From: Lunularia cruciata
Lineage: Eukaryota; Streptophyta; Marchantiopsida; Lunulariales; Lunulariaceae
Assembly (NCBI GenBank): GCA_948567375.1
Contig: OX419755.1
Location: 73,660,944 to 73,724,943 of the forward strand
Direction of reading: 5' to 3'
DNA: 64,000 bases
Shown: positions 54,706-64,000 of the stretch, one piece after another
Layout of the letters: every line of letters begins with the position of its first letter
Numbering within the stretch: position 1 is the stretch's first letter
Program-made: the position numbers and the translations under genes
Notes under the pieces: model-generated
The model's database searches: none
What the model saw: only the letters and a program-made list of their open reading frames with translations
Told to the model about the DNA's origin: nothing

Positions 54706-56990
54706 TGGTGTTTCAATCCAAGAAAGTGGATCACCCCTCTTGGAAAAACATGGGCTACTAAGACTGAGTAAAAATTGAGGAGAGAAACCATAGTGCAACC
54801 GACAGATTAAGAGAGTGTTAAAGAGAGGATGGGATGGAGGCTCTAGGAGGAGAGTATCTAGCACCTTACTTTTCATTCTTGAATCCATTCCATATCAAGA
54901 TTATGTACATCCAACATGAGCAAGTGAGATAATATCTCATTTTCCATTTTGGAGCAGAGTTTATAGATATAGTGATGAATTCACCAAACCCGATGATTTT
55001 GCTTGTAGTGATCTATGATAGAGAGTGGGGCTTGATGATTTAACATTTTTTGTGGTGGATTTGAATATAACAAATCCTCTCCCTTTTAACACTCAAGTAG
55101 AAATCCATTATGTGGTTAGACCAAAAGTAATGTTTAGGGATTTTGTAATTTGTAATTTTGGTGAAGAATATTATCAATGAGTGATAGCTTCTGAAGTTCC
55201 AATGGTGGTCCCAATAGTCCGTGCCTCCTCTTGAGTGATCATATTAACCCTCTATTGAAGAAGGAAGTAGCAATTGACTGGTTGTTGTGTCATGGATCCG
55301 CAATTGCAAGAGTTGATGCAAGGAATATATGGGATGTTGAATGAGTTTTAGGAGATCAAGATGATCGTGGAAGCATTGCAAAGTCAAGTATGTACCTTCA
55401 AGAATGATCAAGCAATGCACAAAGGAGAGTCGTCCTAAAACCTAGTTCCAATAGCTCAAGCACATAAAGAGTCACTCATGCCAATGACACCAACCTTGGT
55501 CAAAAATGAGGTCACATTGTTATTGTGAATGAAGAGGACATGCAATATTAAGCCTTATAATGGACAATGGTCCATGGGAGTAGTGGAGAATTAGATTTAA
55601 AGAATGAATTGATACTTTTGATTATTCATGTAATACCAAGAGCTAGCCATATGATCTAGATGTGAAATTTGGTTTGGTAATATCATGATTGATGTTATAC
55701 ATGATGGTCAAAATAGATAAGATAGAAGTATCACCAAAAGAGTACTTATACTAATAGGGAAAAAACCAAAATAGACTTGAAAACCTTAGAACCAATAGTT
55801 AGACATATGATTTGAAGGTAAGAATTGGTTTGGTAACATCCGGAAAGATGTTACACATGATGGTGTAAATAGATAAGAAAAAGGTATCACCAAAAGGGAC
55901 TTCTACTAATAGCATAGGAACCAAAATATACCTAAAATCTTTGAAGGCAATTTTGGAGGCCTATACAGATGAATTAGGCCTCAAAAATATGCACATTTCT
56001 TTTCCAATGGAGTAAAGGCTGGCCTTTTCTCCCCTTAGTTTATCTTATCAGGAGCTTTCCAATAATACCTCACCCACATGATTTTAAGATTCCTACAAAA
56101 AGATTCTCTAAAAGATTCTCTCTAGTCAAAGGTTGTTTGACCAACCAGATATGACTATGACTGATATGTCACCCATACAAGTAAGTAATCTAAGGGTAGA
56201 GATTGCTGACATGTCACCTATCTATGTGCCTAATCCTATGGTGGAGTTTCCTTGGAGGAGATCCTCTTTGTCTATATAATAAAGAGAATGTGCTCCTTTG
56301 GGGCATTGGAGTTTGAGTGAAACTTGTGTTTGTGTGTCGGTATTTCCCTTCTATCCTTGCAACATTATAGTTCACCACTAAAATCACCAATCACACCATA
56401 TGCATATTTTGCATGTGGTTAATTGATTGATAAAGCACTCACATGGTACGATGCTTGGGAAGAATCAATGTTGGCAAAGGGAAGAGAGGTCACTTGGATG
56501 GCCATGCAAGAAGAGCTATTGAAGAACTTCAAATTCATGGATTCTATGCAGATGACATGCACCCAACTATGGAGGTTGAAGAAAAAGAAAAATTTACACA
56601 AGTACATAAAGGCATTCCTCGATCTATAGGTTACAATAATAGACATGAGTTTAGCAAAAGCAATGAAAAATTTCATATGAGGGTTAAAGGAGCAAATTTG
56701 CCAAGAAGTAATGGTACAAAACCCTTACTAGGTTTTTGAAGCCTTTGCTTGTGCTCAGAGTATAGCAAGGCCACTTGGAGGAGGTGAAGGGGTAGTCCTA
56801 ACTCAACATTATTGGGTTGAAACATAACAATTTGGTGGACCTATTCCTATGGAATTGGGTAGCATTTGATTCCAAGAATGAGGAGCACGACCACTCTAAG
56901 GAGAATAGGTATGGCTAGAAGAAAGAAGAGATGGTGCTCCATGAGGAGAAGGGATTCAAGTAGAACAACATTGTTGTTAAAATTACTGCA
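54706..56990 (+). pseudogene. Element G leader and gag, split by a solo LTR
   Basis: 54706-55291 is leader without a convincing frame. Gag probably starts near 55290 (MDPQLQELMQGIYGML), decays, and is interrupted by the solo LTR 55629-56369. After it the frame gives DKALTWYDAWEESML and EVTWMAMQEELLKNF (56423-56629), typical capsid residues. It then decays to 56990, where LTR B begins. No pol is seen. Confidence 0.65.
55629..56369 (+). mobile_element. Solo LTR, family A, inserted in element G gag
   Basis: 741 bp, TGTAATACC to ATTATA (family ATTACA). The flanks ATTCA (55624-55628) and GTTCA (56370-56374) are a 5-bp duplication with one change. Its first 320 bp are two diverged copies of a roughly 160-bp unit. 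Gag-like sequence on both sides supports insertion into G. A 3' LTR of G is less likely, because no polypurine tract abuts it. Confidence 0.78.
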
Positions 56991-57680
56991 TGTAACTCCT
57001 ATTTGTGCATGTATGTGCTATTGTGATATTTAGTTTGGTATAATAAGTACTTGAGAGATATTATTTCATAGAGATAAAGGATGGTTTTACTTTAGTCATG
57101 ATTAGCTAAAGTTATTCATAGTTAAGATAGAGTGGATCATACTTAAGAGGAAGTAGAAAAGATGAACACCATTATTTTGGATTCAAGTGTATTGATTTGA
57201 TATTATTCCTAGGTGTTTGGCTTTGAGGAAAGAGTTGAGAACTCTTGGACCCACAAGCTTTTTTGTTTTGAACTCCTCTATAGTCCAACTATAGCCCATG
57301 TGAAGGAATCCTTGACTTAATGGGTGGGTCAAGATAAGGCCACATGATTAGGAGAATATTCCCATAAGTATAGATATTCCTTTAGATTTTTTACTTTATT
57401 TGACTTTTAGTCTAGTAACTTGAGTTATTCCATTAATTAATAACTTTAGTGCATAACTATTTCACAAGTATATAGACTAGGAGTGAGGAGGTACTCAACA
57501 TCCTTTCAGTTGCAACTATCTCTCTCTCATTGAGTTCTCTAGTGATTAATGTCTTGAATCTTAGAGTGTTAACCTTGGAGGAGTATGATAAAGTTGGGGT
57601 TCTTTGCCTTCTTAGTCAATGGTGCGCTACCATAATAACCATCAGATGTTTATCCTAAGTGAAAGACATGCCGGCTTACA
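56991..57680 (+). mobile_element. Solo LTR, family B, plus orientation
   Basis: TGTAACTCC to GGCTTACA, 690 bp, aligned throughout to 16309-16999 and 49612-50301 in reverse. No matching target duplication is visible (CTGCA and TTTTT), so one flank may have been lost. Confidence 0.82.
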
Positions 57681-59260
57681 TTTTTGGTTTTGTTGTTGGG
57701 ACCTTTCTAGAAGGCAAGATAATGTTTTCTGTACAATTCTATATGAGATAGAAAGAGGCTATGAGACCTCACTTGAGGAGAACATTAAGCCTCTTCAAGT
57801 GAGGAAGAGAGTGCTAAACTTATAATAGAGAATCAAGATCCATTTTTATACCTTATTATTCATTGTTATTTTTTTGAGGTGATATCATAGATATTTTACA
57901 CATGAGAGGATTTGGAGAGATTGTATGAGGTGGATTGAAGATTTTAGAGATTACGGTGATTTTGGGGATTGCGGTAATTTTAAGCAAAATCTCAAGTTCA
58001 ATATTTGGACTTGAAATTTCTACACATGATAGCTTGGGTTATTCTTCAGTTAGGATACTTGAAATTATTTTGAGAGCTAATACACACACTAAGCTAGGAT
58101 TTTTGAAAGTTGATAAGGTAAATTGCTCCTAAAATTATATGCTCTTTAGAAAATTTTATAGAGGCTGTCATTTTTTCAATTTTTAGTGGATTCTTTGAAA
58201 CTCTCCAAGAAAATTTAGTGCATAGTATTCTACCTTTCGGCCAAAGAATGAGAGAGGGATCATTTGTGCACAAAAGTTATGAGTTGTAAAAGTGAGCGGG
58301 TGGTTTTAAGACCAAATCTGAAATATGTGTGCTAAATAGAAAGGTACCTAGGCCAATTGGCTAAATGAAAAGATCTGGTATTTTTCAAGGGAGGACACCC
58401 TGGGGTTGTGATTAAATGGACAAAATTTAAAATAATTATGACATACCAATTGAGAGAATTTAGTGACATTGTGAAGAGAGATCAATTTTGTAGAGTTGAG
58501 ATCTCATGCATGAGGAGTGTGAGAGCAACAAAAAGCATGTTTGAGTGTTTAGATTCATCTTGGGAACATGGAGTGTCACCAAGAGTAGAAATTGAGGCTA
58601 TGCAAGGTTCCACAAGGTTTTGAGGTGATTTTAGGAGTAGATTTGAGGAAAAGAGAGTTTAAAATAGAATTTGAAGAAAGTGTTTAGAGGATCCAAAAAC
58701 ATACACCACTCGGAGGAAAAAGTGAGTCTAAGTGTTTTTTATGTGGAGAGAAGGAACATAAGGCAAGTTCATGTCCATTAACCTTTGGAAGCAAGAGAAT
58801 GAGAGAAAGGAGAGGCTTACTTGACTTGGGTTTGCATGTTGTACCTTCTTCATTAAGATTGGGAAGGAGAAGATCTAAGACCAAGGAGTTGTGTGAGATT
58901 TGTGGAGTGGAAGGACTTCCAAAAGGACATGAGTGTAGTAGAGTAACAACACTTTTTGAGACTTTGGTGAAGGATCTTAGAGAGAATCTTGGTACAGCTA
59001 TAGAAATACTACCACCTTCATCAACTAGTTCTTAAGATTAATGATGGAGATAATCTTTCAACTTTTAGATAAACTATCCATGAGTGTTCAATTAATATGC
59101 ACTCTAGGATTTGATGTTATTTTAGAAATCTTGGAGCAACTTGAACCTTTTTTGTTCCCTAGGGTGAATTATTCTAAAATGATGTTAGTCATATACATAC
59201 TCTATTAGTTATAGAGTGAAAGAAAAGAAAGATTAGATTGAGAGGAAAGAGAAAGATGTG
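57681..59260 (+). pseudogene. Relic with two Cys/His knuckles, unassigned retroelement
   Basis: Frames are interrupted until about 58700. There KSESKCFLCGEKEHKASSC gives a canonical CCHC knuckle (about 58724-58770). It is followed at about 58890-58930 by CEICGVEGLPKGHEC, a second Cys/His cluster of different spacing. 58799-59035 is open in another frame. A Gag or Gag-Pol border of an LTR retroelement is likely; which element it belongs to is unclear. Confidence 0.5.
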
Positions 59261-59915
59261 AGGAGCTAAGATGGGAAAACTTCCGGTTTTCTTTAGCAAA
59301 GATGAAGAAGATGTGGATGCCTTTGTGAGAGACTTCAAGAGAGCTTGCATAGGAAACAATGAGAGGAAGAAGAATTAGTGGGCCATATTATTACCAGATT
59401 TCTTTGAGGTAGGAATCAGAATACCAAAAAAAAGGAAAGATGGACAAGAAAAGTCTTAGGAGAGTTTAACTTCAACACTCATTGAGAACTTTCTTCCAAA
59501 TGAGAGGTATGAGAAATTGATGAGTGATGTCACTTTCCTCAAACAAGGAGATGGAGAGAAAGTGAAAGTATATGTAGAAAGAGTGGAGAAGTTGGAGTCC
59601 AGATTTTGGGTAATGTTGAAGAAGGGTGGAGATGATATGGTGACTACTATGATTGGCATAAGAGCCATGCTCTTCAAGAATTTTGTGGGAGTGTTGAGAC
59701 CACAAATTGGAAATAAGGTGAGATATGTGAAACCTTCTTCCAAGGTTGAAGCTATCAAGATTATAATTCATATGGAGGAGAGTTTGGAAGGAGATGAGAA
59801 CAATTTGGAGGTGAAGAAGATAGTGCATCCTCCTCAAGGCTACAATTATGGTAGAACTTCTGATACTTTGGTGGCAAGGATTGCACCACAAGTAGTAGTT
59901 TCTCCTATACTTGCA

Positions 59916-62900
59916 TGTGGTGCCCACATTTTTTTGGTTTTTTCAAAATAAAGGAGAAGAAGTGTATAGAGAAGTCGGATTGCACCTGTATGGCCAAAGA
60001 AGGTGAAGAAAAGAATCTTTGGGATGAAACCCAAAGTAAAGTGACTTTGGGTCATAAGGCAAAGTACTCAAAAATGCCCTGTCAGCATACAACCCAAAGT
60101 AAATTGTCTTCGTATCGGGGGGAGCTCCACCCGAGGCGAAGACAGTCTAACAACCTTTCATCGGGGCAAGAAATTCAAGAAGGGGCCATTTAAAACTGGC
60201 GGCCCATACACACAAAGGTTTATTGACAGTGACAGGTGCATGCCGGAGGTGTGATTTCTCAAAAGAAACTTGAAGCGACAAAAGACGAAGAAGCGCAACT
60301 CTATAAAAATCAAACCTGCAACAACAAAATGTCAAGTAATTTTCCTTCGCCGTTGAGAAGTCGTCTTGCAAGTGATTGGAGAAAAGGAAATAGAGTTAGG
60401 ATCGTGTTAGTGCACAAGGGAGAAGTCGCGAGAGTGAAATCGAGAGAGAGTGAGAAGGTAGAAGAGATGGGAGGAGGGAAGAAGAACTCCAAATGTGCGG
60501 TGAGAAATCATGCAATTTGGAGGTTAGATGTGATAGCAAGGATCGAAGTCTTGAGCCGACTTTGGATCACATTTCTAGCATGGAACTGGAATGTAAGTTT
60601 TCCAAGATTCATGACAAAAATCATCAAGAGTAAGTGTCTCGATGGACCCAAGGAAGAAGGGAAGAGAGGAAATCTAGCTCGCTGGACCGAGTCGGATTTG
60701 AGACTTGTACTTGGGAAGGAAGCAAGCTCGGAGCAGGGGGCCACGTTCTTGGGGAAGGGAGAGATAGCTCAGGAGACTTAGGAAGTGAGGGACATTTTCT
60801 CTTCAAAGAGAACAAAGAATGGGTATAAGGTTGAGAGTTACAAGGATCTAGTGAAGAGAGGGATCGTGAGTGCTCTCATGGCAATCTTGAAGCCAGAGAG
60901 AACAACTTATGTGATGAAACACCAAGCGGTGTTCTTCCATAAGTTGTTTGAAGGAGAGCCTATTAATTGGGCAAGGTGCTTCCATGGGAGGACGAGACAG
61001 ATGGTGTGGAATTTGCGGGATAAGTTGCCACCACACTACATCGTGCTGTTTGCAGCACATTTTTACCTCGGGTTGAATCTGCTCAATTTGGTGGAGCAAA
61101 GCAGAATGGTGTCTCATTTCCATCCCGACTTGAGAAGAGAAATTGACGTGGAGGAATAGCAGTACATTCTCCAAATCCAAAGCACTAATGAATACTACAT
61201 GAAGACGGGTAAGAGCGTGGAGATAGAAGCGAGCACTCAGAAATCGAAGAAGAAAGGTCGGCAAGGTGAAGCTGAAGATATCAAGAAACCTTGGAAGATG
61301 TAGAGAAGTAACCCAAGGCGAAGTATGATGGTGATTGAGTCGGAGGATGAGGACTCAAAAGGAGATGCCGAGCTCAAAACGGAAGACTCGGAACACAAGG
61401 AGGAGCCTGAGCTAACGTTGCAGAGTGGAGATACGAGCAGCGATAGTGATGAAGTGGGAGAGATGACATCGGCACCAACAGCTGACAAATACGAGGAAGA
61501 AGAAGTGCACGCTGAGATGGAGGCCAAAGACAACACACAGTTGGAGGACAAAGTAATTGTGCCCGAGGAAAGGAAGATCGCAGTACAGCAAGGAGTTCGC
61601 TCAAGACGTGAGGCAAAGTGTGAAGCGGGGCCGAGTAAAGTGAAGGAAGAGGTCGGAGAAAGCTCGGGCAATGAGGCGTCAATTCCGATACAAAGACTGC
61701 AAAGGAGAAGGCGAGTATCGGGTGAAGAAGAAGTAAGGAAGGAGATTTCTATGCAAGAAGAAGTAGTTGCAAGAAATGGAGTGGAGTACCTGCAAGAAAT
61801 TGTGTGTCCATTGTTGGTGAAGTTGGAGCACAAGAAGAGGAAGATGCAGTAGACATGTCCAAAGGTGAAGACTGTGTTGCAGGTGTTAGCGCGACTAGAC
61901 AAAGAGAACTCGGAGTTGAAGAAGAGTGTAACCCAAGGTGAGGAGGAAAGGGAAGTACTACGAGCAGAGGCAGTAGAGAGAAGTCAGGTAATTGAAGACC
62001 TGAAGAGAGAAGTGAGCTATCGAGAGGAGCTTGTGAAGAAGAGTGACATAGCAAGGGAGAGACAAGAAGCTGCATACGAGATCTTGAAGCAGCAATTTGC
62101 TGATTCAAGAGTAGAAGTTATCCATGCTATGGCGAGAGCAGCAGCGAAGGATCAAGAGCTCGATAGAGTGATGGAGAGTATGGAAGAGATGAAGCAACTC
62201 TGGCAACAAGAGTTGGCGGCACGATACAGAGAAGAAGACCAATTACAAGAATTACTTTGTAATCAGGAAGAGAAGGTAGTACAAAAGGAGAAGGAGACGG
62301 TGAAAGCCGAATTCAAGGAGTTGGTGATGTACAGATAGGACTGGCTTGCAGATCGGGAACAAGAAAGGAAGACAAGATTGGAGCCAATAAAGGAGATTGT
62401 CCTCCAGATGAATGCAATGTTGAGTACAGAGGCCAGCATTCAAATTGAAGAGACGAGACTGCACGAGTTGAAATTGTTGGTGCAGGAAACGAGGCGAAGA
62501 TAGGCAAAAGACATTGATATGAACGCTTTGTTGATCAAGTTAAGAACTCGTGTAGATAGGAAAATATTAGAAGTAGAAGATAACATTTCAATTAGACTAT
62601 ACTTAGTGAAAATAGAGATAGAAAAGCTTCGGAAAGATGTTGAAGCAAAACCCGAAGTAGATAACATAGGAGTCCAAATGTCTTTGGAATTACCAATGGA
62701 GACATTAGAGAAGAGAGGGTCGGGAGATAAGGAGTTAGATAGATTACCCATTGGTGGAATTTCAAATCAGGAAAGAGAATTGCTGGATCTGGTAGAAGAA
62801 GTAGAAGATACAAAACCCGAGGACAAAATATTAGGAAGTAAAATTACTTTGGGTTTGGGTTTGAAAGCCGAGGAAGAAGTAGACATCGGATTGGAGTAGT

Positions 62901-63701
62901 AACAGATTTGATATTTGAAGAGGCAGATATGAAGAGGTGCATGTCATTTTGGATCTGCAGGTTAGAAGAGTTGTTGTAGAACGATATAGTTGTTAGAACT
63001 GTCAATTGATTCACTATTTAAGAGTGACATTCACAGTCAAATGTTGTTCAGTGCTCATAATTTTTGAGAATAGATAAAGCAAAGTGTTGTGAAGTAGTGC
63101 TCATTGCTTGAGCTTGATTCCGAGTATCAACTTTGTGTCTATGTTTGTGAGTGTGTGGAGAATTTGAAGTGCAAGTCAGAGTGCTTGTTGGATGTTGGAT
63201 TCCACAGCCTTGATCTTCATTCTGTGTGTTTGATCCTGAGTGAAGTGCAATCAGAGCAATGCCTTGACAAATTTGAGAGGAATTGTAGTGTTGGTAGTAT
63301 TCTGCATTTGTGAGTGTAGTGCAAAGTTGATGTGAGGCAATTTCGATTGAGGAAGTTGTGCCTTCAATGGAGGGGTGGAACACAATTCTAAGGCGAAGTC
63401 ATTTTGCAGTGAAGTGCCATTTTTGGGAGAGCTTGAATCATCATAATCAAGATTGTTTGGAAAGATTTGATAGAGTTGTGATTAAGGAGTGTCAATTTGT
63501 GACAAGACTGCGAGTCAATGCTTGTTAATCTCTTCTGGATGTGGTTTCTACCTGAGAGACTAAAGAAGAACTCAAGAAGAACTCAAGAAGAACTGAAATT
63601 GTTACTTTGCTTCGTATTTGACCAATTCTGACTTGTATCTCTGCGGGAATGAACTTTACTTTCATGATTACCGCAAAAGTGATATTTGTCGGGTTGTCAC
63701 A
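59916..63701 (+). mobile_element. Element I copy 2: 3.8 kb TG..CA element in gag of H
   Basis: TGTGGTGCCCACA to GGGTTGTCACA, 3786 bp, flanked by TTGCA at 59911-59915 and 63702-63706. It is collinear with 3012-6807 (3796 bp). Because it splits a readable gag frame that resumes on the other side, both borders are certain. No terminal repeats or pol are inside. Confidence 0.88.
60329..62899 (+). pseudogene. Element I protein, copy 2, decayed
   Basis: Same architecture as 3427-6012: MSSNFPSPLRSRL start, globular N-terminal third (KHQAVFFHKLFEGEPINW), acidic linker (about 61330-61560), then a long coiled coil. Open pieces are 60236-60781, 60785-61159, 61325-61852, 61865-62338 and 62519-62899. In-frame TAG codons near 61157, 61851, 62336 and 62501 are sense codons in copy 1, and those of copy 1 are sense here. 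The common ancestor was therefore probably one open frame of about 860 codons. Confidence 0.62.
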
Positions 63702-64000
63702 TTGCACCTCTACCACAAGATCCACCTTAAACCATCACAAAACAACTTGTAGATCTCAAGATCAATATAGTGCAACTATTGGAGAAGAGAGAGGTTGATC
63801 AAAATGTTGGAGGAGGGCCTAGGAGTTATAGAAGCTATCCCTTTAGAGGAGGCCAACCAACCAACCAACAATTTCAATGATAAAATTTTTTTTGGTTGTA
63901 GAGGAAGAGTTCACATCCAAAGGAATTGCACAAATTCCATTAACCATGGGGGAAGGAGTTATGAGGGAGCCAATAGAGAGAAAGAGGGAGATAGTGAAAC

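Larger units (their letters stand above)
59270..64000 (+). pseudogene. Element H gag, interrupted by element I copy 2
   Basis: From ATG at 59270 (MGKLPVFFSKDEEDVDAFVR) the capsid-like frame runs with few stops through LIENFLPNERYEKLMSDV and VYVERVEKLESRFW to 59915. After element I the same frame resumes at 63702 with proline-rich residues and RGGQPTNQQFQ, and heads towards a knuckle (GCRGRVHIQRNC-like, about 63890-63930). It continues beyond the window. Two TAG codons interrupt the first part. Confidence 0.75.

Noticed and set aside
54694..54710. tRNA gene
   Set aside because: Only the 12-base primer binding site is present, not a cloverleaf; no tRNA or rRNA gene was seen in the window.
55629..56369. 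3' LTR of element G
   Set aside because: No polypurine tract abuts it, gag-like sequence follows, and its flanks form a near 5-bp duplication, so a solo insertion fits better.

Overview
The window is nuclear DNA of a land plant. The evidence is a plant-type GRAS transcription factor, a plant-type Mediator subunit 8 gene with 13 exons, and a dense, nested load of plant LTR retrotransposons. The GRAS and MED8 proteins look diverged from flowering-plant versions, so I suspect a non-flowering lineage (moss, liverwort, lycophyte or fern). That is inference only.

Layout. 1-2040: solo-LTR end plus a Ty3/gypsy pol remnant (RNase H, integrase, PHD finger). 3012-6807: a 3.8 kb element with TG..CA ends and a 5-bp target duplication that carries a long coiled-coil reading frame; a second copy lies at 59916-63701. 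6813-8740: pyrimidine-rich DNA with no gene I recognise. 8742-19420 (minus): a decayed Ty3/gypsy element of unusual design, gag - protease - C5-cytosine methyltransferase - RT - RNase H - integrase - PHD finger. 19430-20325: a tail fragment of the same family. 20326-37859: a low-repeat island with the GRAS gene (25241-27712, minus, one exon) and MED8 (30955-36096, minus, 13 exons, predicted 589 aa). 37860-54048: a nest in which a plus-strand methyltransferase-type element (F) was split by a minus-strand chromovirus (E). E was split by a plus-strand chromovirus of the same LTR family (D), and D holds a solo LTR. Most levels show 5-bp target duplications. 54049-64000: a third LTR family (G) with gag pieces, further solo LTRs, a zinc-knuckle relic, and a gag (H) interrupted by the second 3.8 kb element.

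How it fits together. The only clearly intact host genes are GRAS and MED8, both nuclear transcription regulators. Everything else recognised is retroelement DNA at different ages. Stops are often TAG or TGA where related copies have CAG, CAA, CGA or TGG, as expected from C-to-T decay of methylated DNA. The most notable system is the methyltransferase-PHD gypsy family: one element that encodes both a cytosine-methylation writer and a candidate histone-reading module. Retrotransposon-borne cytosine methyltransferases have been published for charophyte algae and dinoflagellates (de Mendoza et al. 2018). I am not aware of a land-plant version joined to a PHD finger. Also notable are perfect heat-shock-element arrays in the chromovirus LTRs and a near-perfect 68-bp hairpin made by an inverted duplication.
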